Positions 27,125 to 36,394 of a stretch of DNA of 64,000 bases are shown piece after piece (within the stretch, counting starts at the first letter, position 1; each line of letters opens with the position of its first letter). The DNA comes from Legionella spiritensis. GTDB taxonomy: Bacteria; Pseudomonadota; Gammaproteobacteria; Legionellales; Legionellaceae. Location of the stretch: contig NZ_LT906457.1 in the NCBI RefSeq assembly GCF_900186965.1, positions 62,001-126,000 on the forward strand, written 5' to 3'. Below the pieces are notes generated by a model. It was not told the origin of the DNA. It made no database searches and worked only from the letters and a program-made list of their open reading frames with translations. The position numbers and the translations under genes are program-made.

Positions 27125-27219
27125 GTAGCCCGTCATGAAGGCGAAGCCGAAATGCGGGAAAACGTTCCTAATTGGCACATCAAACCCGCAATACGGCCAC
27201 AGGTCTCCTTACGGGCTAC
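27125..27219 (+). repeat. GTAGCCCG palindromic repeat, copy A
   Basis: A 95-bp element bounded by GTAGCCCGT (27125-27133) and its complement ACGGGCTAC (27211-27219). The interior (GAAGGCGAAGCCGAAATGCGG ... CCCGCAATACGG) closely matches copies at 36221-36331 and, inverted, 44969-45064. The flank TTTTCGCAAAAAAA with TTCACAGAGCC downstream is also shared. Confidence 0.8.
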
Positions 27220-27397
27220 TGCCTTTTCGCAAAAAAATGGTGCGAAGGAAAATTGGTTCACAGAGCCTAAGGATTTGGCAAGGTTTTAAAAAGGGTCTTC
27301 AGAACAGTAACGCGTAGTAAAAATCATTATTTTACAAGCCAATGAACATGGTTATGATGAATTGCTCGATGAATCAGTTGAGCAGAAAAATTTGAGT

Positions 27398-27702
27398 ATG
27401 CCAAAACCACACACGGTCATTGTTGTTCTGGAAGCTCGGGCAGGTAAAGAACAGGCGTTGGCGTCGGGATTAAAAGCCGTTGTAAAACCCAGCCGTTCGG
27501 AAGATACCTGTCTGGAATACAGACTGCATCAAAACAGCGACAATCCGACCCAGTTTGTTTTGTATGAACAATGGGAGAGCAGGGAGAAGTATCAGGAGCA
27601 GTTTACCAAACTTATATTGTAGAGCTGGGTGAGAAGCTGGACACCTTGTTAGCCAAACCGTATCAGGTCATTTTGCAACAGAACTGTTTTGAATCCTGGT
27701 GA
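27398..27702 (+). pseudogene. Frameshifted antibiotic biosynthesis monooxygenase (ABM) domain protein
   Basis: MPKPHTVIVVLEARAGKEQA starts a small dimeric ABM-fold protein, continuing to YEQWESREKYQEQFTK. The frame then stops at 27620-27622, but the -1 frame continues the family pattern (TYIVELGEKLDTLLAKPYQV) to TGA at 27700-27702. A single-base deletion near 27609-27611 explains this. With the base restored the protein would be about 100 residues, the normal ABM length. Function when intact would be a small oxygenase or quinol-type enzyme; the substrate is unknown. Confidence 0.7.
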
Positions 27703-27817
27703 AAAGCAGGGCGGCGCTTAAAATGGCACCCGTATTTACTATTTCCATTGGTGGTTTGTTTTTATTTTATTAAAAAACGATTAATATGACGGTTACATTT
27801 CATATTAATAATTCATT

Positions 27818-28717
27818 ATGTTAGTCAGAATACTGGTTTTTTGGGGGTTTATAAACGTCGTTTTTGCCGGTCCGTGGATGACCGGGCCCTTGCTTGCCCC
27901 TTCCGGAAAAACAATTCCGCCCGGCGATATTAATATTGAGCCGTATGCGTTTTATACGGAATACCCCCAGGGATTTAAAAATTTTGAAGTGGTGCCGATT
28001 GTTTCTTTCGGAATTAGTAATTTCCTGGATATTCAAATGTCACTGCCCTACGATTACAGTTGGGTTAATGGTGCACACGGCAGCGGCATTGGGGATTACA
28101 GTCTGGCGCTGGGTGTTCAGCTGCTGAGGCAAGGTGACAATAATTCGTGGCCGGATGTGCGCCTGATGTTTCAGGAGATATTCCCGACCGGTCGGTTTGA
28201 GCGGTTGAGTGATGCTAAAATGGGCACCGATCAAACCGGCTCCGGTGCAAATACCACCCTGGTCAGTTTGAATTTTCAACGGTTGACAAGTTTGCCCCGC
28301 GATCATTACTTACGTACTCGCCTGAGTCTGGCGGCGGCGACATCCAGTAAGGTGCACGTGGTCGGACGGAACACGTTTGGTGGTACCAGAGATACGACCG
28401 GGGTGGTCGACCCGGGCAATAATTATGCTATTGATTTGGCGTTTGAATACGCGTTAACGCAGCATTGGGTGCCTGTTTTTGAAGTCTTGTATACCAAAAG
28501 CACCGCCTCGAATTTTGACGGCAATCCCGGTTTTACTCCAGGCGGTACCGTGGCGAGCATTGGCGGTTCGGGTGGAGAACAAACGTCGTTGGCGCCGGCG
28601 CTGGAATATAATTTTTCAGCCAATCTGGGGGTCATTGTCGGGGTCTGGTTTTCAGTCAAGGGACCCCAGGCTGCAAAATTCACAACAGGAACCATAGCGG
28701 TCAATTATTTCATTTAA
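27818..28717 (+). CDS. Outer-membrane beta-barrel protein, phenol-degradation MetA/transporter type
   Basis: 299 residues. A signal peptide ends near NVVFA|GPWMTGP. The mature protein alternates polar and hydrophobic residues in short beta strands (PSGKTIPPGDINIEPYAFYT, FSANLGVIVGVWFSV) and ends in VNYFI, an aromatic-type outer-membrane C-terminus. The GxxxPPGxxNxEPY opening is typical of hypothetical transporter/MetA-like barrels. It stands alone on the plus strand; substrate unknown. Confidence 0.8.
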   Translation: MLVRILVFWGFINVVFAGPWMTGPLLAPSGKTIPPGDINIEPYAFYTEYPQGFKNFEVVPIVSFGISNFLDIQMSLPYDYSWVNGAHGSGIGDYSLALGVQLLRQGDNNSWPDVRLMFQEIFPTGRFERLSDAKMGTDQTGSGANTTLVSLNFQRLTSLPRDHYLRTRLSLAAATSSKVHVVGRNTFGGTRDTTGVVDPGNNYAIDLAFEYALTQHWVPVFEVLYTKSTASNFDGNPGFTPGGTVASIGGSGGEQTSLAPALEYNFSANLGVIVGVWFSVKGPQAAKFTTGTIAVNYFI

Positions 28718-28784
28718 TTATTGTCAGGTTCCGCGCACTTATTTTTTTGCAGGCCGGGCTGCCAAACTGGCAACCCGATACGCC

Positions 28785-29135
28785 CTAGATTTCAACAACA
28801 ATCGTGCCTTCATCAACACGGGTCGGATAAATTTTCAAAGGCTTTGGTTTGCTGATTTTTCCGAGCATGGTTCCGATTGCCGGTGGCCAGGGTGACCAGC
28901 AGTGGATATGGCCGGTTGCCAGATCGAATTCACTTTTGTGGAAAGGACAGATAATGCTGTTATTGGCGGTAATTTTACCTTTGGCCAGAGGGAGCTTGAA
29001 GTGCGGACACTGTGCGGCCATGGCGTAAACGTTTTGATCATGCCAGATGAACAGTATCTTGTGGCCTTCAATAGCCATGGTGTGTCGTTCTTCCTCCTGT
29101 AATTTTGCCAGCGGCAACGCTTCTTTCCAGGCCAT
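28785..29135 (-). CDS. Rieske [2Fe-2S] ferredoxin-type protein
   Basis: 116 residues. The two cluster motifs are QCPHFKLPLAKG and ICPFHKSEFDL, giving the CxH...CxxH ligand set of Rieske ferredoxins. No transmembrane helix or dioxygenase domain is fused, so it is a soluble electron carrier, like those that accompany NirD or ring-hydroxylating systems. It lies divergent from the cytochrome oxidase operon, and a redox role is plausible; the partner is unknown. Confidence 0.9.
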   Translation of the reverse strand: MAWKEALPLAKLQEEERHTMAIEGHKILFIWHDQNVYAMAAQCPHFKLPLAKGKITANNSIICPFHKSEFDLATGHIHCWSPWPPAIGTMLGKISKPKPLKIYPTRVDEGTIVVEI

Positions 29136-29461
29136 GATGAGATCCCTCGCTTATCAAACAGGCACTTATCATAACAGCCATTCACCACGAAGTCAGCAAC
29201 TGGTAACAGGGCCGTTTTATTTGAGAATAATTCGCATCATTCTGGCCGCGATGAGCCTGGAATAGTCCTGATTTGTATAAAGAAAAACCATTATCGCTTT
29301 AATTCACGAATACCCCCTTGATCATCGTTGCAAGTTCATAGGCTAGAAGTATAAAATGCGAGATTATTTTCCCTTTCGATAAATGGGGCTTGTTGACATT
29401 TCATTCCATGGCTGAAAATGGCAACAAGCCTTGTCCAAGGCAAGTATATTAAGGAGGGAGC
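29136..29461. other. Divergent regulatory region between the Rieske gene and the oxidase operon
   Basis: The 326 bases have no gene. They hold a TTGACA (29393-29398) inside the large palindrome noted separately, and the AAGGAGGGAG ribosome-binding site (29451-29460) of the tetraheme cytochrome gene. Confidence 0.5.
29387..29440 (+). promoter_or_regulatory. Long palindrome ahead of the cytochrome oxidase operon
   Basis: GGCTTGTTG (29387-29395) pairs with CAACAAGCC (29422-29430) and the pairing continues inward (CATTT with AAATG), giving a stem of about 14 pairs. A second palindrome CCTTGTCCAAGG (29429-29440) follows. The TTGACA -35-like hexamer lies inside the left arm, so the structure could be an operator or a leader hairpin. 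Confidence 0.5.
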
Positions 29462-31030
29462 GTGCGCTCTTTGTTGAAGAATAACGCGTTTTTTGCGATT
29501 TTAATGATAACATTGATGACTTTCCCTCATCTGTGCAGTGCGGAAGAAGGCGATGATACGTCGGAACAAGCACCGCGCCCGAAAATCGTAGAGCCGCTCA
29601 TCGACGGGTTTTATCCGGAATATCCCGAAACCAAACCAGCCGACGGCGCTCAGGAAAAGTTAATCAAACGCGGCGAATACCTGGCTAAAATCGGGGACTG
29701 TATTGCCTGTCATACGGATGTAAAAGGTGGAACGCCGGCGTTTGCGGGCGGGTTGCCGATTGACACGCCATTCGGAACGTTTTACAGCCCCAATATCACT
29801 CCCGACAAGGAAACGGGTATTGGCAAATGGACGGAAAAGGATTTTATTCGCGCTATGAAAGACGGGCGCGATCCCAAGGGGCGTAATTATTTCCCCGTAT
29901 TTCCCTACGTTTATTTTTCCAAAATAACCGATGACGACGCGCGTGCATTATATGCCTACTTCATGAGTATTCCGGCCGTCAAGCAGAAAAACAAATCGTT
30001 GCCTTTCCCGTTTAATTTACCGGGGGCCCGCTTTTCACTATGGGGCTGGAATCTGTTGTTTTTCTTCCCGGAAGAAAATGAGATTCGCTACGAACCGGAT
30101 AAATCACCGGCCTGGAACCGGGGTAAATACATTGTCGACAGTCTGGGGCATTGCAGCATGTGCCACACCCCGCTCAATGTATTCGGGGCGCCCAAGAATC
30201 GTTATTACTTAACGGGCGGCTTTGTTGATGGGTATTGGGCTCCGAATATTACCAAATACGGTTTGAGTTCCGCGTCCCATTATGAAGTGGCCAATGTGTT
30301 CAAGGAAGGTGAGTTGATTAATCGCGCCGGTCCGGTGGCGGGGCCTATGGCGGAAGTGAACCATAACAGCTTAAGTTACCTGACTGAAGAGGATCATTTA
30401 GCCATCGCCACGTATTTAAAAACAGTCGTAAGCGAGGAATCGCTTGGTGTTCCCGGCTCTGATCAGCAACCGACCCTCAAGCGAGGCAAGCAGGTTTACG
30501 TCAATGCCTGTATTATTTGCCATCAGGACAATAAAATGGGCGCTCCGTATATCGGGGATGGAGCCAACTGGTATCGTCGCCTGAAAAGCAGCGGTTTAAG
30601 CGGTCTTTACCGCCATGCCATTAACGGATATAACAGTATGCCCGTCAAAGGCGCCTGTGTGACCTGCAGCGATAATGATATTATGGCGGCAACGGATTAT
30701 ATCCTGAATAAATCGTTATCACGATCGCAATGGGCTGATCTGGAGAGTCATGGTACCAAGAAGTATCATGCCAGCGGCAAGGACGTGTATGATGAAGACT
30801 GTAGCGTGTGTCATAACGAAGGCAAGATGGGGGCGCCGAAAATTGGTGACAAGGAAATCTGGAAACCCCTGATTGCACAAAACATGGATGTTTTAATCGA
30901 AAATACCATACGCGGTGAAAATCATCCCCAAAATGGTGGTTGTAAACATTGCACGACTCGTGAAGTGATTGAAGCCATCAAATACATGGTGAGTCGTTCG
31001 ACAGAGGAAGGTAATTACTCCTTATGGTGA
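29462..31030 (+). CDS. Tetraheme c-type cytochrome
   Basis: 522 residues, GTG start 1 base after AAGGAGGGAG. A signal peptide ends near HLCSA|EEG. Four CxxCH heme sites are seen: CIACH (80-84), CSMCH (231-235), CIICH (350-354) and CSVCH (447-451). The first two domains resemble the cytochrome subunit of membrane dehydrogenases; the last two resemble cytochrome c5, each with a further Cys pair (CVTCS, CKHCT) as in c5. It lies immediately before coxB, so it probably delivers electrons to the oxidase from the bc1 complex or a periplasmic dehydrogenase. Confidence 0.92.
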   Translation: MRSLLKNNAFFAILMITLMTFPHLCSAEEGDDTSEQAPRPKIVEPLIDGFYPEYPETKPADGAQEKLIKRGEYLAKIGDCIACHTDVKGGTPAFAGGLPIDTPFGTFYSPNITPDKETGIGKWTEKDFIRAMKDGRDPKGRNYFPVFPYVYFSKITDDDARALYAYFMSIPAVKQKNKSLPFPFNLPGARFSLWGWNLLFFFPEENEIRYEPDKSPAWNRGKYIVDSLGHCSMCHTPLNVFGAPKNRYYLTGGFVDGYWAPNITKYGLSSASHYEVANVFKEGELINRAGPVAGPMAEVNHNSLSYLTEEDHLAIATYLKTVVSEESLGVPGSDQQPTLKRGKQVYVNACIICHQDNKMGAPYIGDGANWYRRLKSSGLSGLYRHAINGYNSMPVKGACVTCSDNDIMAATDYILNKSLSRSQWADLESHGTKKYHASGKDVYDEDCSVCHNEGKMGAPKIGDKEIWKPLIAQNMDVLIENTIRGENHPQNGGCKHCTTREVIEAIKYMVSRSTEEGNYSLW

Positions 31031-31077
31031 TGGTGGATGGCCATAATCGGAACCGGCCATTCAAGTTATTATCTGTG

Positions 31078-31095
31078 CCGACTGCCTGCAGTCGG
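31078..31095. other. Perfect 8-bp hairpin ahead of coxB
   Basis: CCGACTGC / GCAGTCGG with a 2-base loop lies between the tetraheme cytochrome gene and coxB. It may stabilise or process the operon transcript; no U-run follows. Confidence 0.45.
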
Positions 31096-31126
31096 TCTGT
31101 TATTCATAATAAGTCGAGGAATGAGG

Positions 31127-32332
31127 ATGCTAAACGGGTTTAAGGTAAGCAAAGTGCTTGCCGCCTTGGGTGGCGTGTTAGCCGCCCGGACTGCAATGGC
31201 AGCGGCAGATTACTGGCAGTTAAATATGTACAGGGGGGTTACGCCTCTTAGTAAGGATATGTATGACCTGCACATGATTGCCATGGCTATTTGCGCCATT
31301 ATCGGTATTGTTGTTTTTGGCGTTATGATTTATTCGCTGATCCATCATCGTAAATCCAAAGGTTATGTTCCCGCCGGTTTTCATGACAATACCCGGTTGG
31401 AAATTGTCTGGACCATTATTCCTTTTTTAATACTGGTCGGTTTGGCTATCCCGGCGACCAAAGTGCTGATGAGCATGGACGATACCGATAAATCCGATGT
31501 GACCGTCAAGGTCGTGGGCTCGCAATGGAAATGGCAATATCAGTACCTCGATCAAGGCATTAGTTATTACAGTAATTTGTCAACACCTTATGATCAGATC
31601 CAAAACAAGCAGAAAAAGGGACAATGGTATCTTCTGGAGGTAGACAAGCCTCTGGTGCTGCCGGTTCATAGAAAAATCCGTTTTCTGGTGACGTCCAGTG
31701 ACGTGGTTCACTCCTGGTGGGTTCCCGAATTGGGGGTCAAGCGTGACGCTATTCCCGGATTTATGCACGAATCCTGGGCCCGTATTGAGGAGCCCGGTGT
31801 TTACCGTGGGCAGTGTGCCGAATTGTGCGGTATAAATCACGGTTTTATGCCCATCGTTGTGCAAGCGGTAAGTGATGACGAGTTTAATAAATGGGTGGCT
31901 CAGCAAACGAAAGTTCAGGATGTTTACGCCGTTGAACAGGAAAAACCGAAAGAGCAGCCTAAAATGACCCGGGCGGAATTAATGACCATGGGTAAGGCCA
32001 AATACGAACAAATCTGCTCTGCCTGCCATCAGGCAAACGGTACCGGTATGCCGCCCGTTTATCCGGCGTTGAGAGGCAGTTCCATTTCCGTTGGAAAACC
32101 GATATCCCGACATGTGAAACTTATTCTTGACGGTGTACCGGGTTCCGCAATGCAGTCCTACAGGAATCAGTTGAGTGATCAGGAGATTGCCGCTATTGTG
32201 ACCTACGAGCGTAATGCCTGGGGTAATAATACCGATGACGAGATACAGCCGGCAGACGTTGCCAGAATACGAGAAGGCGACGCTCAAGCGCCTAAAAAAG
32301 TGAATAAAGCGAAAGTTGGAGGTTTGCGATGA
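31127..32332 (+). CDS. coxB: Cytochrome c oxidase subunit II with fused cytochrome c (caa3 type)
   Basis: 401 residues from the ATG at 31127 (GAGGA 6 bases upstream; the longer frame has no site). A signal peptide and two transmembrane helices are followed by the CuA domain with HSWWVPELG and CAELCGINHGFM (two Cys, His and Met ligands). A C-terminal cytochrome c domain with CSACH ends the protein, so this is a caa3-like subunit II that can take electrons directly. It passes them to heme a in subunit I. The stop overlaps coxA as ATGA. Confidence 0.96.
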   Translation: MLNGFKVSKVLAALGGVLAARTAMAAADYWQLNMYRGVTPLSKDMYDLHMIAMAICAIIGIVVFGVMIYSLIHHRKSKGYVPAGFHDNTRLEIVWTIIPFLILVGLAIPATKVLMSMDDTDKSDVTVKVVGSQWKWQYQYLDQGISYYSNLSTPYDQIQNKQKKGQWYLLEVDKPLVLPVHRKIRFLVTSSDVVHSWWVPELGVKRDAIPGFMHESWARIEEPGVYRGQCAELCGINHGFMPIVVQAVSDDEFNKWVAQQTKVQDVYAVEQEKPKEQPKMTRAELMTMGKAKYEQICSACHQANGTGMPPVYPALRGSSISVGKPISRHVKLILDGVPGSAMQSYRNQLSDQEIAAIVTYERNAWGNNTDDEIQPADVARIREGDAQAPKKVNKAKVGGLR

Positions 32333-33933
32333 GTCAAACGTTGGTACACGGCGAAGCACATGAAGAACATGGACCGGAGCAAGGCAAGGGCATACTGGGA
32401 TTTGTGAAGCGTTGGTTGTTTACCACGAACCACAAGGATATCGGCACCCTGTATCTTTGGCTGGCAATGATGAGCTTTTTTGTTGCCGGAGGCATGGCTT
32501 TGTTAATCCGGGCCGAATTGTTCCAGCCTGGCCATCGTTTCCTCGATCCTAATTTTTTTAACCAGATGACGACAATGCACGGTTTGATCATGCTGTTTGG
32601 AGTTGTGATGCCGGCGTTTACCGGGATGGCCAACTGGCAGATTCCAATGATGATTGGCGCTCCGGATATGGCATTGCCGCGTTTGAATAACTGGAGCTTC
32701 TGGTTACTGCCATTTGCTTTCGCATTGTTGGCATCTACGTTGTTTCATGCCGGTGGCGGCCCTAATTTCGGGTGGACCATGTATGCGCCTTTATCGACAA
32801 CTTACGCACCGCCAAGTACCGATTTCATGATCTTCTCCATTCATATGATGGGATTGTCCTCTATCATGGGCTCCATCAACATTATCGCAACCATTCTCAA
32901 CATGCGTGCCCCCGGTATGACCTTGATGAAAATGCCGATGTTTGTCTGGACCTGGCTCATTACGGCGTTTCTGCTCATAGCCATTATGCCTGTTCTTGCA
33001 GGAGCCGTGACGATGATGCTTGCGGATCGCCATTTTGGCACCAGCTTTTTTGACGCGGCCGGAGGAGGGGATCCCATACTGTTCCAGCACGTGTTCTGGT
33101 TTTTTGGCCATCCTGAAGTGTATGTTCTGATTCTGCCTGCGTTCGGCGTTATTTCGCAGATCATCCCGACCTTCAGCAGAAAACCGCTGTTTGGTTATCA
33201 TTTCATGGTTTTTGCTACGGTCAGTATCGCTTTATTGTCTTTTATCGTATGGGCACACCATATGTTTACGACCGGTGTCCCTCTTGGGGCCGAGTTGTTT
33301 TTCATGTACACCACCATGCTGATTGCGGTACCGACAGGAATTAAGGTCTTTAACTGGGTCGGCACGATGTTCAAGGGTGCGATGACCTTTGAAACACCGA
33401 TGCTTTTTGCGATAGCGTTCGTCTTTCTCTTTACTATCGGTGGATTTACCGGATTGATGCTGGCTCTGGTTCCGGCAGATTATCAATATCAGGATACGTA
33501 TTTTGTAGTGGGACACTTCCATTATGTGTTAGTCCCTGGTGCCATTTTCTCCTTGCTGGCCGCGACGTATTACTGGCTGCCGAAATGGACCGGCCATATG
33601 TATAACGAGCGTTTGGGAAAATGGCATTTCTGGTTATCGGCTATTTCCGTTAACATTGCGTTTTTTCCAATGCATTTTCTCGGATTGGCGGGAATGCCTC
33701 GCAGAATACCGGATTATGCGTTGCAATTTGCCAATTTTAATATGATCTCAACCATTGGTGCGTTTATCTTTGGTTTTTCACAGTTGCTCTTTCTATATAA
33801 CGTAATCGCAACGGTTCGCGGCCATGGCAGGAAAGTGGATGCCCAGGTCTGGGAAGGTGCGCATGGACTGGAGTGGACGTTATCGTCACCTCCGCCTTAC
33901 CATAGCTTTACAACGCCTCCTGTTGTTAACTAG
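32329..33933 (+). CDS. coxA: Cytochrome c oxidase subunit I
   Basis: 534 residues, 12 predicted membrane helices. Heme/CuB motifs: MTTMHGLIMLFGVVMPAFTG (heme a His), FWFFGHPEVYVLILPAFG (CuB His and the His-Tyr crosslink), AHHMFTTG (CuB His pair), YFVVGHFHYVL (heme a3 and heme a His). The HPEVY with Tyr marks an A-type proton-pumping oxidase. Catalyses O2 reduction to water with proton pumping. Confidence 0.98.
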   Translation: MSQTLVHGEAHEEHGPEQGKGILGFVKRWLFTTNHKDIGTLYLWLAMMSFFVAGGMALLIRAELFQPGHRFLDPNFFNQMTTMHGLIMLFGVVMPAFTGMANWQIPMMIGAPDMALPRLNNWSFWLLPFAFALLASTLFHAGGGPNFGWTMYAPLSTTYAPPSTDFMIFSIHMMGLSSIMGSINIIATILNMRAPGMTLMKMPMFVWTWLITAFLLIAIMPVLAGAVTMMLADRHFGTSFFDAAGGGDPILFQHVFWFFGHPEVYVLILPAFGVISQIIPTFSRKPLFGYHFMVFATVSIALLSFIVWAHHMFTTGVPLGAELFFMYTTMLIAVPTGIKVFNWVGTMFKGAMTFETPMLFAIAFVFLFTIGGFTGLMLALVPADYQYQDTYFVVGHFHYVLVPGAIFSLLAATYYWLPKWTGHMYNERLGKWHFWLSAISVNIAFFPMHFLGLAGMPRRIPDYALQFANFNMISTIGAFIFGFSQLLFLYNVIATVRGHGRKVDAQVWEGAHGLEWTLSSPPPYHSFTTPPVVN

Positions 33934-34021
33934 CAGGACAAAATGGAGGTGTCGGTAAACATCCGGCACCTTGGTGTCTATGATAAGAAAATTGTTTTAA
34001 GGGTTATTCAAGCGAGGTAAG

Positions 34022-34561
34022 ATGGCTGTCAAGGGTCATGCAAAACTGGTATTAATTTTGTTTGTGGTCGTTATTGGCATGTTTGCCTTTGGCTTTGCGT
34101 TAGTACCTATTTATAACAGCCTGTGCAAGACTTTTGGAATTAACGGCAAAACGAATCAACAGGCGATAGCCTATGATGCGAAAGATGCGATTGTCGCTAA
34201 AGACCGGGAAGTGACTGTAGAATTTGTTGCAACTAATAACGGTAACGTCCCCTGGGCATTTTATCCCAAGGTTAAAAAACTGACAGTCCATCCGGGAGAG
34301 ATTGCAAAGCTGGCGTTTTACGCAGAAAACCAAAGCCGATATCGCATGACGGTTCAGGCGATACCCAGCGTTACGCCAGGGATCGCAGCCAAATATTTAA
34401 AAAAGACGGAATGTTTTTGTTTTACGCAGCAGACGCTCAACGGCCATGAGGCGATGGATATGCCGTTGTTGTTTCATCTTGACACGGATCTGCCTGCAAA
34501 TATCAGAACAATTACCTTGTCATATACGTTATTTGATGTAACAAGTCGTATCATTAATTAA
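34022..34561 (+). CDS. ctaG: Cox11/CtaG copper chaperone
   Basis: 179 residues: one N-terminal membrane anchor followed by a periplasmic Ig-like domain with the copper-binding motif CFCFTQQTL and FYVN-like barrel strands. It delivers Cu(I) to the CuB site of subunit I. The YNSLCKTFG motif after the anchor is also typical. Located between coxA and coxC, as in many proteobacteria. Confidence 0.95.
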   Translation: MAVKGHAKLVLILFVVVIGMFAFGFALVPIYNSLCKTFGINGKTNQQAIAYDAKDAIVAKDREVTVEFVATNNGNVPWAFYPKVKKLTVHPGEIAKLAFYAENQSRYRMTVQAIPSVTPGIAAKYLKKTECFCFTQQTLNGHEAMDMPLLFHLDTDLPANIRTITLSYTLFDVTSRIIN

Positions 34562-34620
34562 TACTGCCAATACCCGTCCTGTGGTAGCTGGCCGCATTGT
34601 AAACAGGAGAAAAAAACATT

Positions 34621-35490
34621 ATGGGAGCGCACGGTACCTATTACGTCCCCAAACCGAGTCATTGGCCGATTGTTGGTTCCATTGGTTTAACAACTACCCT
34701 GGTGGGTGCGGCGAGCTGGTTGCACAGTGATTGGTATGGACCTTATATTTTTACCGCAGGTCTTGTCATTCTGGTTATCATGATGGTTGGCTGGTTTGGT
34801 CAGGTTATCTATGAAAATGAAAAAGGACTCTACGATTTGCAGGTTGATCGCTCGTTTCGCTGGGGAATGTGCTGGTTCATCTTTTCAGAGGTCTGTTTTT
34901 TCGGCGCTTTTTTCGGGGCTTTGTTTTTTTGCCGCTATTGGTCGGTGCCTGTTCTGGGTGGTGAGGTTCATCCCATAACCCATTATACGTTATGGGCTGA
35001 TTTCAAGGCATCCTGGCCGCTTTTGAGTAATCCCGATAATCAAATCTTTGTCGGGGCACGGGAAGCTATGGGCGCCTGGGGACTTGCCGCGATAAACACC
35101 TTAATTCTGTTAACCTCAGGCGTTACCATCACCTGGGCACATTGGGCGCTGAAATTAAACAAGCGCAAGCAATTGATCGCTGGCATGATTTGCACCATTC
35201 TGCTTGGTGTACTGTTCCTTGCCCTGCAAACCTACGAATACCATGAAGCTTATACCGAGTTGAATCTTACACTCGATGCCGGGATTTATGGAACGACCTT
35301 TTTTATGCTAACCGGATTTCATGGTTTGCATGTAACCATTGGTACTATCATGCTTATGGTGATTCTGGGTCGCTGCCTCCGCGGACACTTCACACCGGAG
35401 CGCCATTTTGCCTTTGAAGGAGTGGCCTGGTATTGGCATTTTGTGGACGTTGTCTGGCTTTTCCTGTTTATATTTGTTTACTGGTTATAA
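34621..35490 (+). CDS. coxC: Cytochrome c oxidase subunit III
   Basis: 289 residues, seven membrane helices, starting GAHGTYYVPKPSHWPIVGS. Conserved elements: WGMCWFIFSEVCFFGAFFGA, the QTYEYHEA loop, FHGLHVTIG and the C-terminal VAWYWHFVDVVWLFLFIFVY. It stabilises subunit I and supports proton pumping. An AGGAG site lies 9 bases upstream. Last gene of the oxidase operon in this window. Confidence 0.97.
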   Translation: MGAHGTYYVPKPSHWPIVGSIGLTTTLVGAASWLHSDWYGPYIFTAGLVILVIMMVGWFGQVIYENEKGLYDLQVDRSFRWGMCWFIFSEVCFFGAFFGALFFCRYWSVPVLGGEVHPITHYTLWADFKASWPLLSNPDNQIFVGAREAMGAWGLAAINTLILLTSGVTITWAHWALKLNKRKQLIAGMICTILLGVLFLALQTYEYHEAYTELNLTLDAGIYGTTFFMLTGFHGLHVTIGTIMLMVILGRCLRGHFTPERHFAFEGVAWYWHFVDVVWLFLFIFVYWL

Positions 35491-35499
35491 TAAACACGA

Positions 35500-35772
35500 T
35501 TAAAGTTTGGTGTTGACGACCAGGCCGGGTCGATATTTGATTTGTTCTATAGAAAGAATGTAGGTGAATAGATAGCGACTGTAATTAATTTGATGGACAA
35601 TCGCTTCCCCCCAAAAATATTTCGCATGAAATGTGACGGGGCTGTTTCTATCCAGAAACTCCGTGCAGGTTAATATCATTTCCTGCTCGGAGAGTTCAAC
35701 AAGATTTCCTGCCGTTTCCAGATCGTTGCACTTGAGAAACACCTCAACTGGGTGTACAGGTTGAATTTGCAT
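35500..35772 (-). CDS. Small PilZ-like protein without the c-di-GMP-binding arginines
   Basis: 90 residues with a GGGAGAAG ribosome-binding site upstream. Predicted beta strands (GNLVELSEQEMILTCTEF ... VTFHAKYFWGEAIVHQIN) resemble a PilZ barrel, but the RxxxR and DxSxxG motifs needed for c-di-GMP binding are not seen. It is convergent with coxC. The fold call is tentative; the gene itself looks real. Confidence 0.6.
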   Translation of the reverse strand: MQIQPVHPVEVFLKCNDLETAGNLVELSEQEMILTCTEFLDRNSPVTFHAKYFWGEAIVHQINYSRYLFTYILSIEQIKYRPGLVVNTKL

Positions 35773-36045
35773 ACACTTCTCCCTATATAATAATTATTGA
35801 CCATAAAGTATGTAAAATAAACATTTAATTAAAATATTATTTTTTGTTTTGCTTACGATTAGTGAATCAGGATAGGTTTTGGTACATGAGGGAAGCAATA
35901 TGACTAACTTCTATACTTGTTTTCCGGTAAAAATGTTTGATTTTAAATCATTTCAGCCAATAAAAGATAAGTGCACAGAGCCTGGTACTACATCTACGTC
36001 GTTTTGCCCGGTCAAATGGTTCTAAAATTGTCAATTGTCTACGTG

Positions 36046-36120
36046 CCGCGACTTGTTCGCGGCATCCATGAGTGTGTAGCTCTGAACTTTGAACCCCTGG
36101 TTCCCGCGAACAAGTCGCGG
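36046..36120. repeat. Inverted pair of CCGCGACTTGTTCGCGG palindromes
   Basis: CCGCGACTTGTTCGCGG (36046-36062) and its exact complement CCGCGAACAAGTCGCGG (36104-36120) lie 41 bases apart. Each unit is itself a hairpin (CCGCGA...TCGCGG), so the region can form two small hairpins or one large one. REP-like intergenic repeat. Confidence 0.7.
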
Positions 36121-36220
36121 GACATAGGCGTTTTTTAAGAATTAAAACCATGCAAAACGAAATGGTTCCGTGAACAAAATTAATTACGGCTGCAAAAAGG
36201 CGTATGATTTGTCCCTTTTT

Positions 36221-36331
36221 GTAGCCCGCCATGAAGGCGAAGCCGAAATGCGGGATAACGTTTCTGGATCCACAAGTCCAATATTGTGGCATAAAACCCG
36301 CAATACGGCCGCAGGCCTCCTTACGGGCTAC
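36221..36331 (+). repeat. GTAGCCCG palindromic repeat, copy B
   Basis: A 111-bp copy from GTAGCCCGC to ACGGGCTAC with the same interior motifs as copy A, plus a GATCCACAAGTCCAATATTG insertion replacing the centre. It lies downstream of parB. Confidence 0.75.
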
Positions 36332-36394
36332 CGCTCCTTTGTAAAAAAATAGTACCAGGATATGTTAGTGTACTGAGCCAGAGTGTGTCGACAA

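Larger units (their letters stand above)
35773..36394. other. 622-bp repeat-rich intergenic region
   Basis: No gene is visible. It holds a motif GTGCACAGAGCC (35972-35983), an inverted pair of CCGCGACTTGTTCGCGG units, and copy B of the GTAGCCCG repeat. Confidence 0.6.
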
